Of a stretch of DNA of 14,067 bases, positions 1 to 7,639 are shown piece by piece. This DNA is from Paraglomus occultum (taxonomy: Eukaryota > Glomeromycota > Glomeromycetes > Paraglomerales > Paraglomeraceae). Location: positions 1 to 14,067 of the forward strand of contig CAJVPJ010000958.1 of NCBI GenBank assembly GCA_910592205.1. The letters are read 5' to 3'. How positions within the stretch are numbered: the first letter of the stretch is position 1; each line of letters begins with the position of its first letter. A program made the translations under genes and the position numbers. A model generated the notes under the pieces. The model made no database searches and was not told the DNA's origin. It worked only from the letters and a program-made list of their open reading frames with translations.

Positions 1-22
1 AGTTTAAAACGTTGTTTATTGG

Positions 23-924
23 ATGCAGTTCTACCGTCCCTTGTTGCCACAACGTAGATTATCATCCTCTCTTATTAGCAAACACGAGTATGACCTTTCA
101 CCAATTTATGCCGAATTACCTAAAGATTCAAAAGCTTTACCGAAAATCGCGAATGTGATTGTGGCTACCATGAAGCATGAAATAACGGCTTTGGAGGAGG
201 CAAGACGACAGGAACTGAAGGCTGATATAAAGGCTTTGGAGGAGGCAAGACGACAGGAACTGAAGGCTGAAATAAAGGCTTTGGAGGAGGCAAGGCGACG
301 TGAAATAAAGGCTTGGGAGGAGGAAAGACGACAAGAAACGATCAACATAATTGAAAAAAAAGAACGAGAAAGGAAGGAGATAATACAGGAAATATCGGAT
401 TTAAGGATCCATATGAAGGGTCTTGAGATTGATGTCAAAAAGCGCACTGAGCTTCTTTTACTATCAACAAAGATGTGTAATGTGAGAGGTGCTTTAGAGT
501 TTATCAGAGCAAAGGTAGCGTTCTGCATATTTGCTTATATATTTTGCAATGATTTTTGTTTACATATTTTTTCTCTCGATAGATTCCGTCACAGGACAAG
601 ACTGTCGTGTTTCACGAATCTGTAGACAATGTTTTGATGAAGCTGACTCAAGATGCAAAGTTTATATCATATTTAAAGCGAACATGCTCACTTAATAATT
701 TTCAATACAAGGATGTCGAAAAATGCATGGGTGGTCTCTATCACACTGCATCAAAACAGTTGCACGGTCACGAAACTGATATTGGAATTGATGCGCGGGA
801 CTGGACTGTGAATGAAGTATTAGCATTAGGTGTTCTTTTTTATTATTATAATATTCCGTACCTTTATTACAATGAAGACGGGAAATTAACTGACTACCCT
901 TATAAGTTAGCTGATCTATTCTGA
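23..924 (+). CDS. Lineage-specific-type coiled-coil protein, two exons
   Basis: Exons are 23-514 and 583-924, joined over a 68-nt phase-0 intron (515-582; donor GTAGCG, acceptor CTCGATAG), giving 277 residues ending in TGA. The second exon continues the frame exactly (RAK|IPSQDKTVV). An in-frame TAA lies at 5-7, so the ATG at 23 is the first available start. Residues 1-20 are basic and Ser-rich and could be a weak mitochondrial presequence. Residues about 45-150 are charged and helical: units beginning ALEEARRQELKA are repeated at 56-70 and 71-85, then shorter 11-residue units follow at 86-96 and 97-107. The C-terminal part (about 155-277) looks globular, with the stretches RGALEFIRAK, KDVEKCMGGLYHTASK and DWTVNEVLALGVL. 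I do not recognise a named family. The general style resembles large families in arbuscular mycorrhizal fungi, which is a recollection and not a search result. Function is unknown. Confidence 0.7.
188..343 (+). repeat. In-frame coding tandem repeat (45, 45, 33, 33 nt)
   Basis: Two nearly identical 45-nt units (188-232 and 233-277) are followed by two diverged 33-nt units (278-310 and 311-343). All begin GCTTTGGAGGAGG or GCTTGGGAGGAGG. They encode 15+15+11+11 residues of coiled coil and keep the reading frame. Near identity of the first two units suggests recent duplication. Confidence 0.85.
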
Positions 925-1032
925 TAATGAGGTCTTTTCATAATATTAGAAATTTTTTATGTTTGAATGTTATTTTTTTAAACGTATGCTAAGATTTGCT
1001 TATTTGCTATAATTCTAAACTTAAACGTGATA

Positions 1033-1038
1033 AATAAA
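1033..1038 (+). promoter_or_regulatory. Possible polyadenylation signal of the 23-924 gene
   Basis: AATAAA lies 109 nt after the stop codon at 922-924 in AT-rich DNA. The hexamer is common by chance at this base composition, so the call is weak. Confidence 0.3.
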
Positions 1039-1110
1039 TTTAATAGTAATAGGGCGAGGTAGCCAACTGATTATGATTTTATTGATTCTTACAATACGTT
1101 TTCCAAACGC

Positions 1111-1278
1111 ATGTCTACCGTAATCTCAATTGCAAATGAGGACAGTGTGGAAGACGTTCTCGGCGGTCTAAATGCAGCTGTCTGTGCCTCCTTAAATGAC
1201 GTAAAAAACACAATCTTCGTCACTCGAATGACTTGCATTTCGCATTCCTCAAATCACTTAAATGACATATTAATATAG
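1111..1278 (+). CDS. Short unrecognised ORF, possibly the 5' piece of a broken gene
   Basis: An ATG at 1111 opens a 55-codon frame ending in TAG at 1276-1278. The first 33 codons (MSTVISIANEDSVEDVLGG... to about NDVKN) read like ordinary protein, with mixed acidic and hydrophobic residues and normal codons. From about 1213 the frame runs into the repeat cluster at 1218-1500, and its last third is therefore repeat-derived. It may be the first exon or 5' remnant of a gene whose later parts are the broken frames at 1504-2250, or a small gene cut short by repeat insertion. A possible donor (GAC|GTAAAA at 1201) lies just before the repeat. No family recognised. Confidence 0.3.
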   Translation: MSTVISIANEDSVEDVLGGLNAAVCASLNDVKNTIFVTRMTCISHSSNHLNDILI

Positions 1279-1500
1279 AATACTAGAACCATGGCTTTCA
1301 CTGACTCAAATGATGTGGCAAACAAAAAAACATACATCATTTGAGTGATGCAAGTCTTGGAGAATGCAAAATTCACGTCACTTGGTTTAGGTTCTGGTCT
1401 GCTTAAAGTGACGCGAATTTTACATTTCTCAAGTCACTCAAATGATGTGGAGAATGTAAAATTCACATCACTTGGTTTAGATTATGATCAATTGAAGTGA
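1218..1500. repeat. Cluster of a ~45-bp motif in both orientations (hairpin-forming)
   Basis: A motif of the form AAGTGACGCGAATTTTACAT...TCAAGTCACTCAAATGATG occurs about four times in alternating orientation: forward at 1218-1266 (diverged) and 1406-1447, reversed at 1337-1383 and 1441-1473. The segments 1359-1390 and 1449-1480 match at 30 of 32 positions in direct orientation. The segment 1406-1430 is largely complementary to 1449-1473 (18-nt loop) and to 1359-1383. A further fragment, CTGACTCAAATGATGTGG, lies at 1301-1318. This is the arrangement expected of a decayed palindromic element of MITE type or of nested insertions. No transposase is visible. Confidence 0.7.
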
Positions 1501-1503
1501 CAA

Positions 1504-2250
1504 AATGGACCGATGATTACTTAGCAAGAAATCTGTACATATTGGCTGAAGACCCCGTACTTGATGCGCATGTCACACGCAGTTACGGCTTGACGAAAAT
1601 ATCCTGATGGGTTTCAATTCCTACAACGAACAGTCCTTTGCCACACTCTATATTACGCACGTACGACAAGTTTGCTACAACTCACGGACAAGTCCTCTAA
1701 CGATACGGCACGGTTTATCAATAACTATTAGAGTGGTTTAACCGAATACAAAGCTGCAACTGTGGTTGTTCAAAAATGATTCCGAGAGAGAAGTTTGGTG
1801 AAACATTTAAGCTCTCTCTAGATCTGAGCAAGATATAACCCAACTGAACACAATGAATGACGGGGAAATAACCGCCAGCCGACGTCTTAAAAAAGCGTAC
1901 TGAGATCGCAATACGCCGGCGCGTAGTTATTATATCTTAAAAACCTTTTGACCATTGTTATTCTCGATATGGCTTCTGCTCCACATGTGGAATATTTTGG
2001 TGTGGTGCATTTGTGGTTATAAACAATTATCCGCTGGGTGGACTACGCCACCGCCACGTTGGCTTTGCCCTTTTCCAAAAAAAGGGAGAAGCATAGATCC
2101 CGGTTATTTCTTTACCTGCTATTATGTCAGAACGGTTAAAAAAAAAAGCCCGCCGCTTTGTCAGAAAACGTATTTCAATATGTTGAGAATTGGTCGTACT
2201 CATTTCAGAAATCGCTTGGCGACGAATAGAAATGAAGACCTTAATGCGTG
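1504..2250 (+). pseudogene. Possible decayed coding region, unidentified
   Basis: This stretch is visibly GC-richer than its flanks and shows protein-like runs in shifting frames. Examples are DDYLARNLYILAEDPVLD near 1510-1570, DENILMGFNSYNEQSF from 1594 running open to a stop near 1735, TEYKAATVVVQK near 1740, and EQDITQLNTMNDGEITASRR near 1825-1890. Each is ended by stops within 60-170 nt. Frame changes without clear splice signals suggest a degenerate gene or element rather than an intact multi-exon gene. GC-richer DNA also makes chance open frames longer, so the coding claim is weak. The open frame at 1955-2251 has a low-complexity, Trp/Cys/Lys-rich translation and I do not regard it as a gene. 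Confidence 0.25.
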
Positions 2251-2415
2251 AAATGATGAATTAAAAAAAAAAAGAACGGGTATAATACTGCGTGTTCATG
2301 GTAATATAATTTTTCATATTAATATACGGGTAATCCTGTATGTAGAGCATGTCAATGTCGTGATCGGTGGAAGTTAAAGTGGTAAAACGCGTGTTTCCTT
2401 TTTTTTTCCAACTCG

Positions 2416-2633
2416 ATGGATTTTTACAAAAGTAGAGCAGTTGAAGACTGGACTTGCAAAAACCTTGTGGAGTTTTATCGTATTTCTTCAGGACAAAAAG
2501 ACCGAAAAAAATACTGGATAGCATAAACAAAGATCTTAAAAAGGTCAGAGAAGCGGACTCTGAATTTGACGTAAGAGAAAAGCTCATAGAATCATTGACG
2601 ACTGGAAAGTATGGGGTTTTCTTAATAAGATAG
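2416..2633 (+). pseudogene. Small gene split by a frameshift in an A-run
   Basis: An ATG at 2416 opens a frame starting MDFYKSRAVEDWTCKNLVEF that stops at TAA 2524-2526. A second frame, overlapping from the run of seven A at 2505-2511, carries on with a strongly protein-like, charged helical sequence (KILDSINKDLKKVREADSEF and onward) to TAG at 2631-2633. The two frames differ by one base exactly at the homopolymer. Either the gene is disabled by a single-base deletion or the assembly has a homopolymer error. The joined product would be about 72 residues. The N-terminal stretch with EDWTCKNLVEF faintly resembles the start of a SAM-type domain, but it is too short to assign. Confidence 0.4.
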
Positions 2634-2716
2634 AGATTTACAAGTTAGGGAAAAGCTGTGACTCTTAGTCTACAGTGATAAACTCTCAGTTTGACGCTTG
2701 TATTATGTTTATTGTA

Positions 2717-2793
2717 CACAGTGAACCTGGATATAACGAAGTGGTCCGTTCTGCCCTTTTTCTTCGTTATAGCAGGTTTCCGTTGTATCCAGG
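2717..2793. mobile_element. pogo/Tigger-like (Tc1/mariner superfamily) terminal repeat, solo
   Basis: The sequence begins CACAGTGAACCTGGATATAA and continues ACGAAG, which resembles the known pogo/Tigger terminal form (CAGT followed by an ACCTCGATATAACGAA-like block). Two reversed sub-repeats follow: CTTCGTTATAGCAGG (2762-2776) and CCGTTGTATCCAGG (2780-2793). Each pairs with CCTGGATATAACGAAG at 2727-2742. This internal repetition of sub-terminal motifs is typical of pogo ends. I find no second end and no transposase, so this is a solo end or a deletion remnant. A TA dinucleotide, the usual target, lies at 2715-2716. Confidence 0.5.
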
Positions 2794-3157
2794 AAATTTT
2801 ATTAAACAAAATTCGGGGCATCAAAAAATAACATCAGTACCGCTAATTGTACATACTATGATGGCAATGATGCAGAGTTTCGTCAGATAGGCTTCTAACC
2901 TGAAAATTTTATAAGGAAAAGGCACGAGTGTAACGTTTTTCGATAACAAGTGCTCGCGACGGGTAATACTGTGTCTATTGATAATATCGATAATCGTTGT
3001 ATAACTGGAAAACATCGCCGAGATGATAGAGAGTCAACAGCACGAAAAAGATGAGGCCACTAAAATAACCTACTAATAGTATTAAAATAAGGGAAAGATT
3101 TGCTGATACGCCAGTAGTTTACCTCGATATTCTTTGTATTACCAAAAATTTTTACAA

Positions 3158-3165
3158 TATAAAAA
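3158..3165 (+). promoter_or_regulatory. TATA-like box upstream of the PPR gene
   Basis: TATAAAAA lies 38-45 nt before the ATG at 3203 in an A-rich tract. It could be a core promoter element or chance AT-richness. Confidence 0.25.
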
Positions 3166-3202
3166 AATGATCCACGTTACATTTTGAAAGTACAAGTCCA
3201 AT

Positions 3203-4429
3203 ATGAGAAATACCAATAGACTCCGAACAATGAATCGTGCGAAATCGGCAAGTGTATCCAAGTTAACGAAATTATTTGCCAGTTTTTATATGGGGCTCGG
3301 ACGACGCAACGTCGAGGAGACATGGGAAGCTTACACTCAATTACGACATTCAAACATCAAACTTACTCGGACAAAATTTAGACACGTAATAAAGTTAATT
3401 GTTGAGCAACCAACTCGATCAAGAAAGTTTCTCAATTATCTACTAGATATTTATTCAGACATGAAATCCCGCCGAATTCCTCTTCGCAAATACGACTTTA
3501 ACTGCATTCTCTCCTTTACGACCAGTTTCTATCCGCATATGACTCTTCTTGACATCGAAATCGTCATGGCCGTTCTTCATCTGACGGAGAGCGCAAAGAT
3601 CACGCCCAATCATGTATCGTATAATATCTTGGTCGACATCGCAGCTCATCTACCTTCGCCAGCGGCCGAGTTTCTGGCAGAGAGACTACCATCCGGATTA
3701 CAACCCAATGTTAAAAGGCTTACTTCGATTACACACGCTTATGCGATGAAAAACGATCTGGCTGGAGTTGTAAAGATGGTAGAAACGATCATGAAAGAGA
3801 AAATGAGTATTGATGTTTATGTGTTGAATACTGTCATATGGGCTTTCGTGGGAGGGAATGACCTTGAGTCGGGTGTTATGATTTATAGGACAATGATTAA
3901 TGACGAAGTAGGAAAGGCCAAGAGGAAAAAGAATAACAAGTTTACGCCTACCTTGCCAACATTTCACATCCTCTTGTCTGCATGTCTCTCGCAACAGCGT
4001 TGGAAGCTGGGGATATTGATCTATCGAGACATGAAGTCGCTCGATGTGGAGCCGGATATCCAATTATTTAATATTATACTTAAGCATGTAGTCAAGGCTT
4101 TGTATCTTGCCGATAGCGTGAACTTAAAACATAAAGACACAAAGCAGCGGAAATACAAATCGGAAAATATCTCTCAGATTTGTCAGAGACAAGCATTAAA
4201 AAAAGGCATACGACTCTTGTTTGATTATTTTCTGAATGAAATAAAACATTACGAGAACGTTAAACCAGATTTTAAGACACATAACCTAAGATTGCAGGCA
4301 CATTTATTATTGGCAGAGATAAAAGAGGCAAATGACGTTCTACGCGTTATGGAAAGCGCATCAATGCCTATAGACATTTATAACACGTGGTTATTGCGAC
4401 AATTACAAATAAATACTCGAAAGCAGTAA
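3203..4429 (+). CDS. Pentatricopeptide-repeat (PPR) protein, probably mitochondrial
   Basis: This single uninterrupted frame gives 408 residues. An in-frame TGA at 3185-3187 makes the ATG at 3203 the first start; a second ATG nine codons later is also possible. Residues 1-35 contain many Arg/Lys/Ser/Thr and no acidic residue, as in a mitochondrial presequence. PPR-type helical pairs are visible, for example ETWEAYTQLRHSNIKL (about 39-54), NHVSYNILVDIA (136-147), PNVKRLTSITHAYAMKNDLA (168-187), DVYVLNTVIWAF (204-215), TFHILLSACLSQQRW with LIYRDMKSLDVEPD (253-285) and PDFKTHNLRLQAHLL (355-369). PPR proteins bind organellar RNA one base per repeat and act in processing, stability or translation; the specific target cannot be told. 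Repeats are irregular, with Lys-rich linkers near 239-247 and 308-320. It converges with TOM70. Confidence 0.85.
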   Translation: MRNTNRLRTMNRAKSASVSKLTKLFASFYMGLGRRNVEETWEAYTQLRHSNIKLTRTKFRHVIKLIVEQPTRSRKFLNYLLDIYSDMKSRRIPLRKYDFNCILSFTTSFYPHMTLLDIEIVMAVLHLTESAKITPNHVSYNILVDIAAHLPSPAAEFLAERLPSGLQPNVKRLTSITHAYAMKNDLAGVVKMVETIMKEKMSIDVYVLNTVIWAFVGGNDLESGVMIYRTMINDEVGKAKRKKNNKFTPTLPTFHILLSACLSQQRWKLGILIYRDMKSLDVEPDIQLFNIILKHVVKALYLADSVNLKHKDTKQRKYKSENISQICQRQALKKGIRLLFDYFLNEIKHYENVKPDFKTHNLRLQAHLLLAEIKEANDVLRVMESASMPIDIYNTWLLRQLQINTRKQ

Positions 4430-4460
4430 TTAAAAAACTAAAATGCCAAAAAAAATGCCT

Positions 4461-4485
4461 TTTATTATTAGCTTTTGTGTTTATT
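4461..4485 (-). terminator. Candidate polyadenylation signals of TOM70
   Basis: Two AATAAA hexamers on the minus strand (4485-4480 and 4466-4461) lie 77-101 nt past the TOM70 stop, within the 132-bp gap before the PPR stop. They fit the expected spacing. The + strand PPR transcript has its own AATAAA at 4408-4413, just inside the coding end. Confidence 0.4.
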
Positions 4486-4561
4486 ATTGTTCGCAATATC
4501 AGTAATGCTATTAACCGCTGCAACTTTTCAAATATAAAGCCTGTAGTCGCATGCAAACTCT

Positions 4562-7371
4562 TCAATATCGTCTCATATTGAGTTCGTTTGCCCGTTCAGG
4601 ATAGTTGCGTTGGAATTCAAGTTGTGCCTTTGCAATCTGTAAAAAAAAAATAAATAATAAACCCATAATTAGCGAATTGACAATGCGAAAGATATAGAAC
4701 GGGGTTCATGACTTTAGAAAAAGTCGCGGCCAACTTCAAGTCTTACGGAAAATAGCGACTCGAGAAAAAAATCATAAACAATGTCCTCCGCTATCAATCA
4801 ACATACTGACCTCTACATATTGTAAGGCCGCAGCAAGTTCATCTTCAGTTCTCGCCAAATCTACGGCTCTTATCATATACGTAAGCGCCTCTTCGACTTT
4901 ATTTTGCGTATGAAAAATTTGACTCATTGCATTGAGTGCAACATCGCTCTCGGGATCGACTAGTAATAATATAAAAGTAACCTGATAAACAACTATATTT
5001 ACGTATACACGTACACTACAGTATATATTTACATACTTTCCAATGCCTTGTGACAAAACTCTTCCGCTTGAGCAGGATCTTGCTTTTGGAGACATAACAA
5101 AGCCTTATTGACGTATGGAGCTGCATCATCGGCGCCCAACGATATTGCTTTCTCAAAGTGTGCTAGCGCATCGTCAAAGCGTTGTAAATCGTAACACAAT
5201 TCTCCGAGAAAATTATGAATATCGGGAGATTCACCAAATTTCTCCAGACACTTTTCGAGTATGCTATAGCCGTCCTCGATTAAACCAAGTCGGTATTTTG
5301 CCAAGCCCAGTTGAACGTGCGTATATAAATACTTATCATAAAGTTGGATGCTCTTTTCGTAGTCCTTGATGGCGTCCTCGAGTTTATTAGTCACAAAGTT
5401 AACTGCAAGTGCGCAAATAAGAAATAGTTGGAAGAAAATTTTGTATTAGACTATTGAAATCATCACATCGGGAAGTTGATTCGTTTATGAATATTTTGGA
5501 ATGATACCTTGGCCCCTTCATTGTTGTTACCATGTTTTTTACACGCAAACATAAATATATGATTATTATGCGCTTGAAACAAGATTACAAGCACGCCTTG
5601 TTCGTGTTTATCCTACCTGTGATAGTATATGTCTGGATTGTTGGGATCTTTGCGTATTGCCGTCTCGAATTCTGAATTTGCTTCTTCGACTTTGTCTAAA
5701 CACAAGTAGATTGTCAGCTGGGAACGTATTCGGGATACGGTAAAATTTTCTTGTCAAACCGGGGAACGTTTCCAAACTCACTTTGCTCCATGTATATAGT
5801 AGCCTTCTTCAAGTGAGCTCTAGTCAAATCTGGTTTCAGTTCAAGTGCTTTGTTCAGATCTGCCAACGCTTTATCGGTGCACGCACACAAAAAGTAGAAT
5901 GATCCTCTGTATTCATAAGCCTCAGCCATGTGCGAACAGCCTAATTCGACAGCTTTATCAAAAGCTTCCATGGCCTCCTGCCACTTGTGTTGTCGTACGT
6001 ATTGCATTGCTTTCTCATAATGTTCTTCGCCTTTGTTCTCGGAATCCAAAGATATTTCGCCGTTCGTACTTTTATCGGCGCGTCGACGTTTGTCTGCTAA
6101 TAAATGAATCAAAAAATGAAACATGCACAGATTGAATATCACATTGATACGTAACATTGTATACGGAAACAACGCAACATTCATTAATGCAAATATCAAA
6201 TGAATAAATGCAAATACTGTTTAAATCAACCTATCCCATAGGCATCAAAATATCTCGTAACATATTTGGATGATGGTAGACGACTCGGTCGATTCTACAG
6301 TGAATGACAGGACAGATTCTTGGGTAAATAATTGATACACTCACGTTCTCCCCCTCTCCCCCCCTCCCTCCTTCCCAAACCTAGCAAATTTGATAAATAG
6401 TTACCACCATCATTTCACGTGCTTCTTCCTGAGCAACCAACTTTGATAGCCTTTCGATAGCTTCTGCTGAACTATCAGTTTTAAAGTTTTCGATGATGCA
6501 TGAAGCGGTGTAGTCTGCATAGCAAGTTCGGACATGTTTAACTTTGGGGCTACGAACTATGCGTAAATTAATACCGAGAATGTATGATCATACCGTTCAA
6601 AGCTATACGATGCTGTTTTGTAAGCTCATAAGCAGATGCGCGTCTGTTCAAAGCCTTTATGTAATGTTTATCAATAACCAATGCTTCGTTACAGTCATTT
6701 ATTGTCTTTTCATATTGTTTGGTGTGAAAATAACATGCTGCACGATTACTGTAATATATAGCGTCTTTGTTGAAAGCCAGCGCAGCTGTATACAGGTCAA
6801 TGGCTTTGCCGTATTGTTTGGCTCCAAACGCTGAATTGCCGCGGTTTTTTAACGACTGTGCGGCGTCAATGCGTTTCTATGTATAATATTGAGATCAAAT
6901 TCGGTTAACCAAAATTATTTTCCTCAGAGGGTGGTCATGATGAATTCAGAACAAACCTCCGCTGGCAAAGCTTCTATTTGTTCGGCAGTAAATTTTTCGT
7001 ATTCTACAACATCTTCTTTATTTTTTACTTGTAAGATCGATAAAAGATAGATGAATATATAGAATGCAAAGATTAAACACGGTTTGGAATGAAACAATAC
7101 CAGATCGTGGCTCTGATTTTTTAACTCCGGCTCCTTGATGCCTTTTCTTTGCTGTTCGCTTCTTTTTCTTTGACTTTGGTGAGGTCGAAAAGTAGTAAAC
7201 TCCAGCACCAACTAATGCAATAGTGGCAGACAGACACAGATAGAATTTGTAGTCTTTGTTCGATAAATATGTTTTTAATGACTGAACTGCTCCAGTATTT
7301 TGTGAAGCAGACGGGCCAGTCGCGACTTCCGCATTCCCATTTGTCGAATAGTTACTAGACTGTACTGACAT
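4562..7371 (-). CDS. TOM70: TOM70, mitochondrial import receptor subunit (11 exons)
   Basis: Outer-membrane receptor that binds Hsp70/Hsp90 and hands precursors, especially carriers, to the TOM pore. Exons read from the minus strand: 7371-7101, 7027-6957, 6876-6594, 6514-6405, 6294-6231, 6093-5782, 5695-5617, 5515-5508, 5402-5037, 4959-4811, 4636-4562. They sum to 1788 nt (595 residues plus TGA), close to the usual 600-620. Every junction is GT-AG and keeps frame. Residues 1-42 would face the intermembrane space, about 43-62 form the membrane anchor, followed by a Lys-rich patch (66-77), the family motif EQIEALPAE (106-114), TPR1-3 (about 119-210) and C-terminal TPRs (about 275-571). Carboxylate-clamp residues for the EEVD tail appear intact: N128 (RGNSAF), N158 (YSNRAACY), K188 and R192 (KALNRR). 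The end matches the family form KAQLEFQRNYPE. The donor at 6404 (GTAACT) could instead be 6407 (GTGGTA), one residue shorter. Confidence 0.93.
5508..5515 (-). other. TOM70: 8-nt microexon (exon 8 of TOM70)
   Basis: GGGCCAAG is preceded by AATGAAG and followed by GTATCA. It completes an Arg codon begun as AG in exon 7, encodes Gly and Gln, and gives the first base of the next Val. Joining exon 7 straight to exon 9 would shift the frame and create a stop at once. Including these 8 nt restores the family motif YYHRGQV seen in yeast and other fungal Tom70. The flanking introns are 101 nt (5616-5516) and 105 nt (5507-5403). Confidence 0.85.
6348..6376 (-). other. G-quadruplex-capable tract in TOM70 intron 4
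   Basis: The + strand is a pyrimidine run; the sense (minus) strand carries G tracts of 3, 2, 3, 7, 1 and 5 separated by A residues. Four tracts of at least three G with loops of 5, 1 and 3 nt satisfy the usual G3+N1-7 rule. It sits about 28 nt inside the donor of the 110-nt intron 6404-6295. It is the only such G-rich tract in this AT-rich window. Confidence 0.75.
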
Positions 7372-7492
7372 GAGAGCAGTATGGGACTTAATAGGCTAGG
7401 TTTGTTTTTAAAACTGGGAAGAATGTTTCTTCCCTTTCGCAACGGTTTGTTGCTTGATTTGGAGATGTGACACAATTGCATCAACATTAAAA

Positions 7493-7500
7493 AATTTATA
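7493..7500 (-). promoter_or_regulatory. TATA-like box upstream of TOM70
   Basis: TATAAATT on the minus strand lies 122-129 nt before the ATG at 7371. A plausible core promoter element, weak because of the AT-rich context. Confidence 0.25.
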
Positions 7501-7609
7501 AATGCGTGACACCTTCATATCTGGATGTGTGACATATCGCCGGATTATGATATTAATATGGTATTTATCGTGGGAGCTGATGCTGAAATCCGGCTGAAGC
7601 TGAAACTAA

Positions 7610-7635
7610 CCAATGGGGTTGATTGATCAACCAAT
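7610..7635. promoter_or_regulatory. Paired CCAAT boxes around a palindrome, upstream of TOM70
   Basis: CCAAT occurs at 7610-7614 and 7631-7635 (+ strand), bracketing or overlapping a perfect 7-bp inverted repeat GGTTGAT-TG-ATCAACC (7617-7632). This is about 240-265 nt upstream of the TOM70 start. CCAAT is the site of the fungal HAP2/3/5 (NF-Y) complex, which commonly controls nuclear genes for mitochondria; its use here is an inference. Confidence 0.35.
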
Positions 7636-7639
7636 GAAA

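Noticed and set aside
106-528. 140-codon minus-strand open frame over the first gene
   Set aside because: It mirrors the coiled-coil repeat on the opposite strand; its Ser/Arg/Leu-rich repetition comes from the + strand gene, which has the splice support.
1955-2251. 98-codon + frame
   Set aside because: Translation is rich in Trp, Cys, Lys and Pro runs created by homopolymers and shows no domain; more likely part of the decayed island.
2675-2890. 71-codon + frame
   Set aside because: It runs through the pogo-like terminal repeat, so its sequence is explained by the element rather than by a gene.
3698-4063. 121-codon minus frame inside the PPR gene
   Set aside because: Shadow of the PPR coding strand; no motif and no independent signals.
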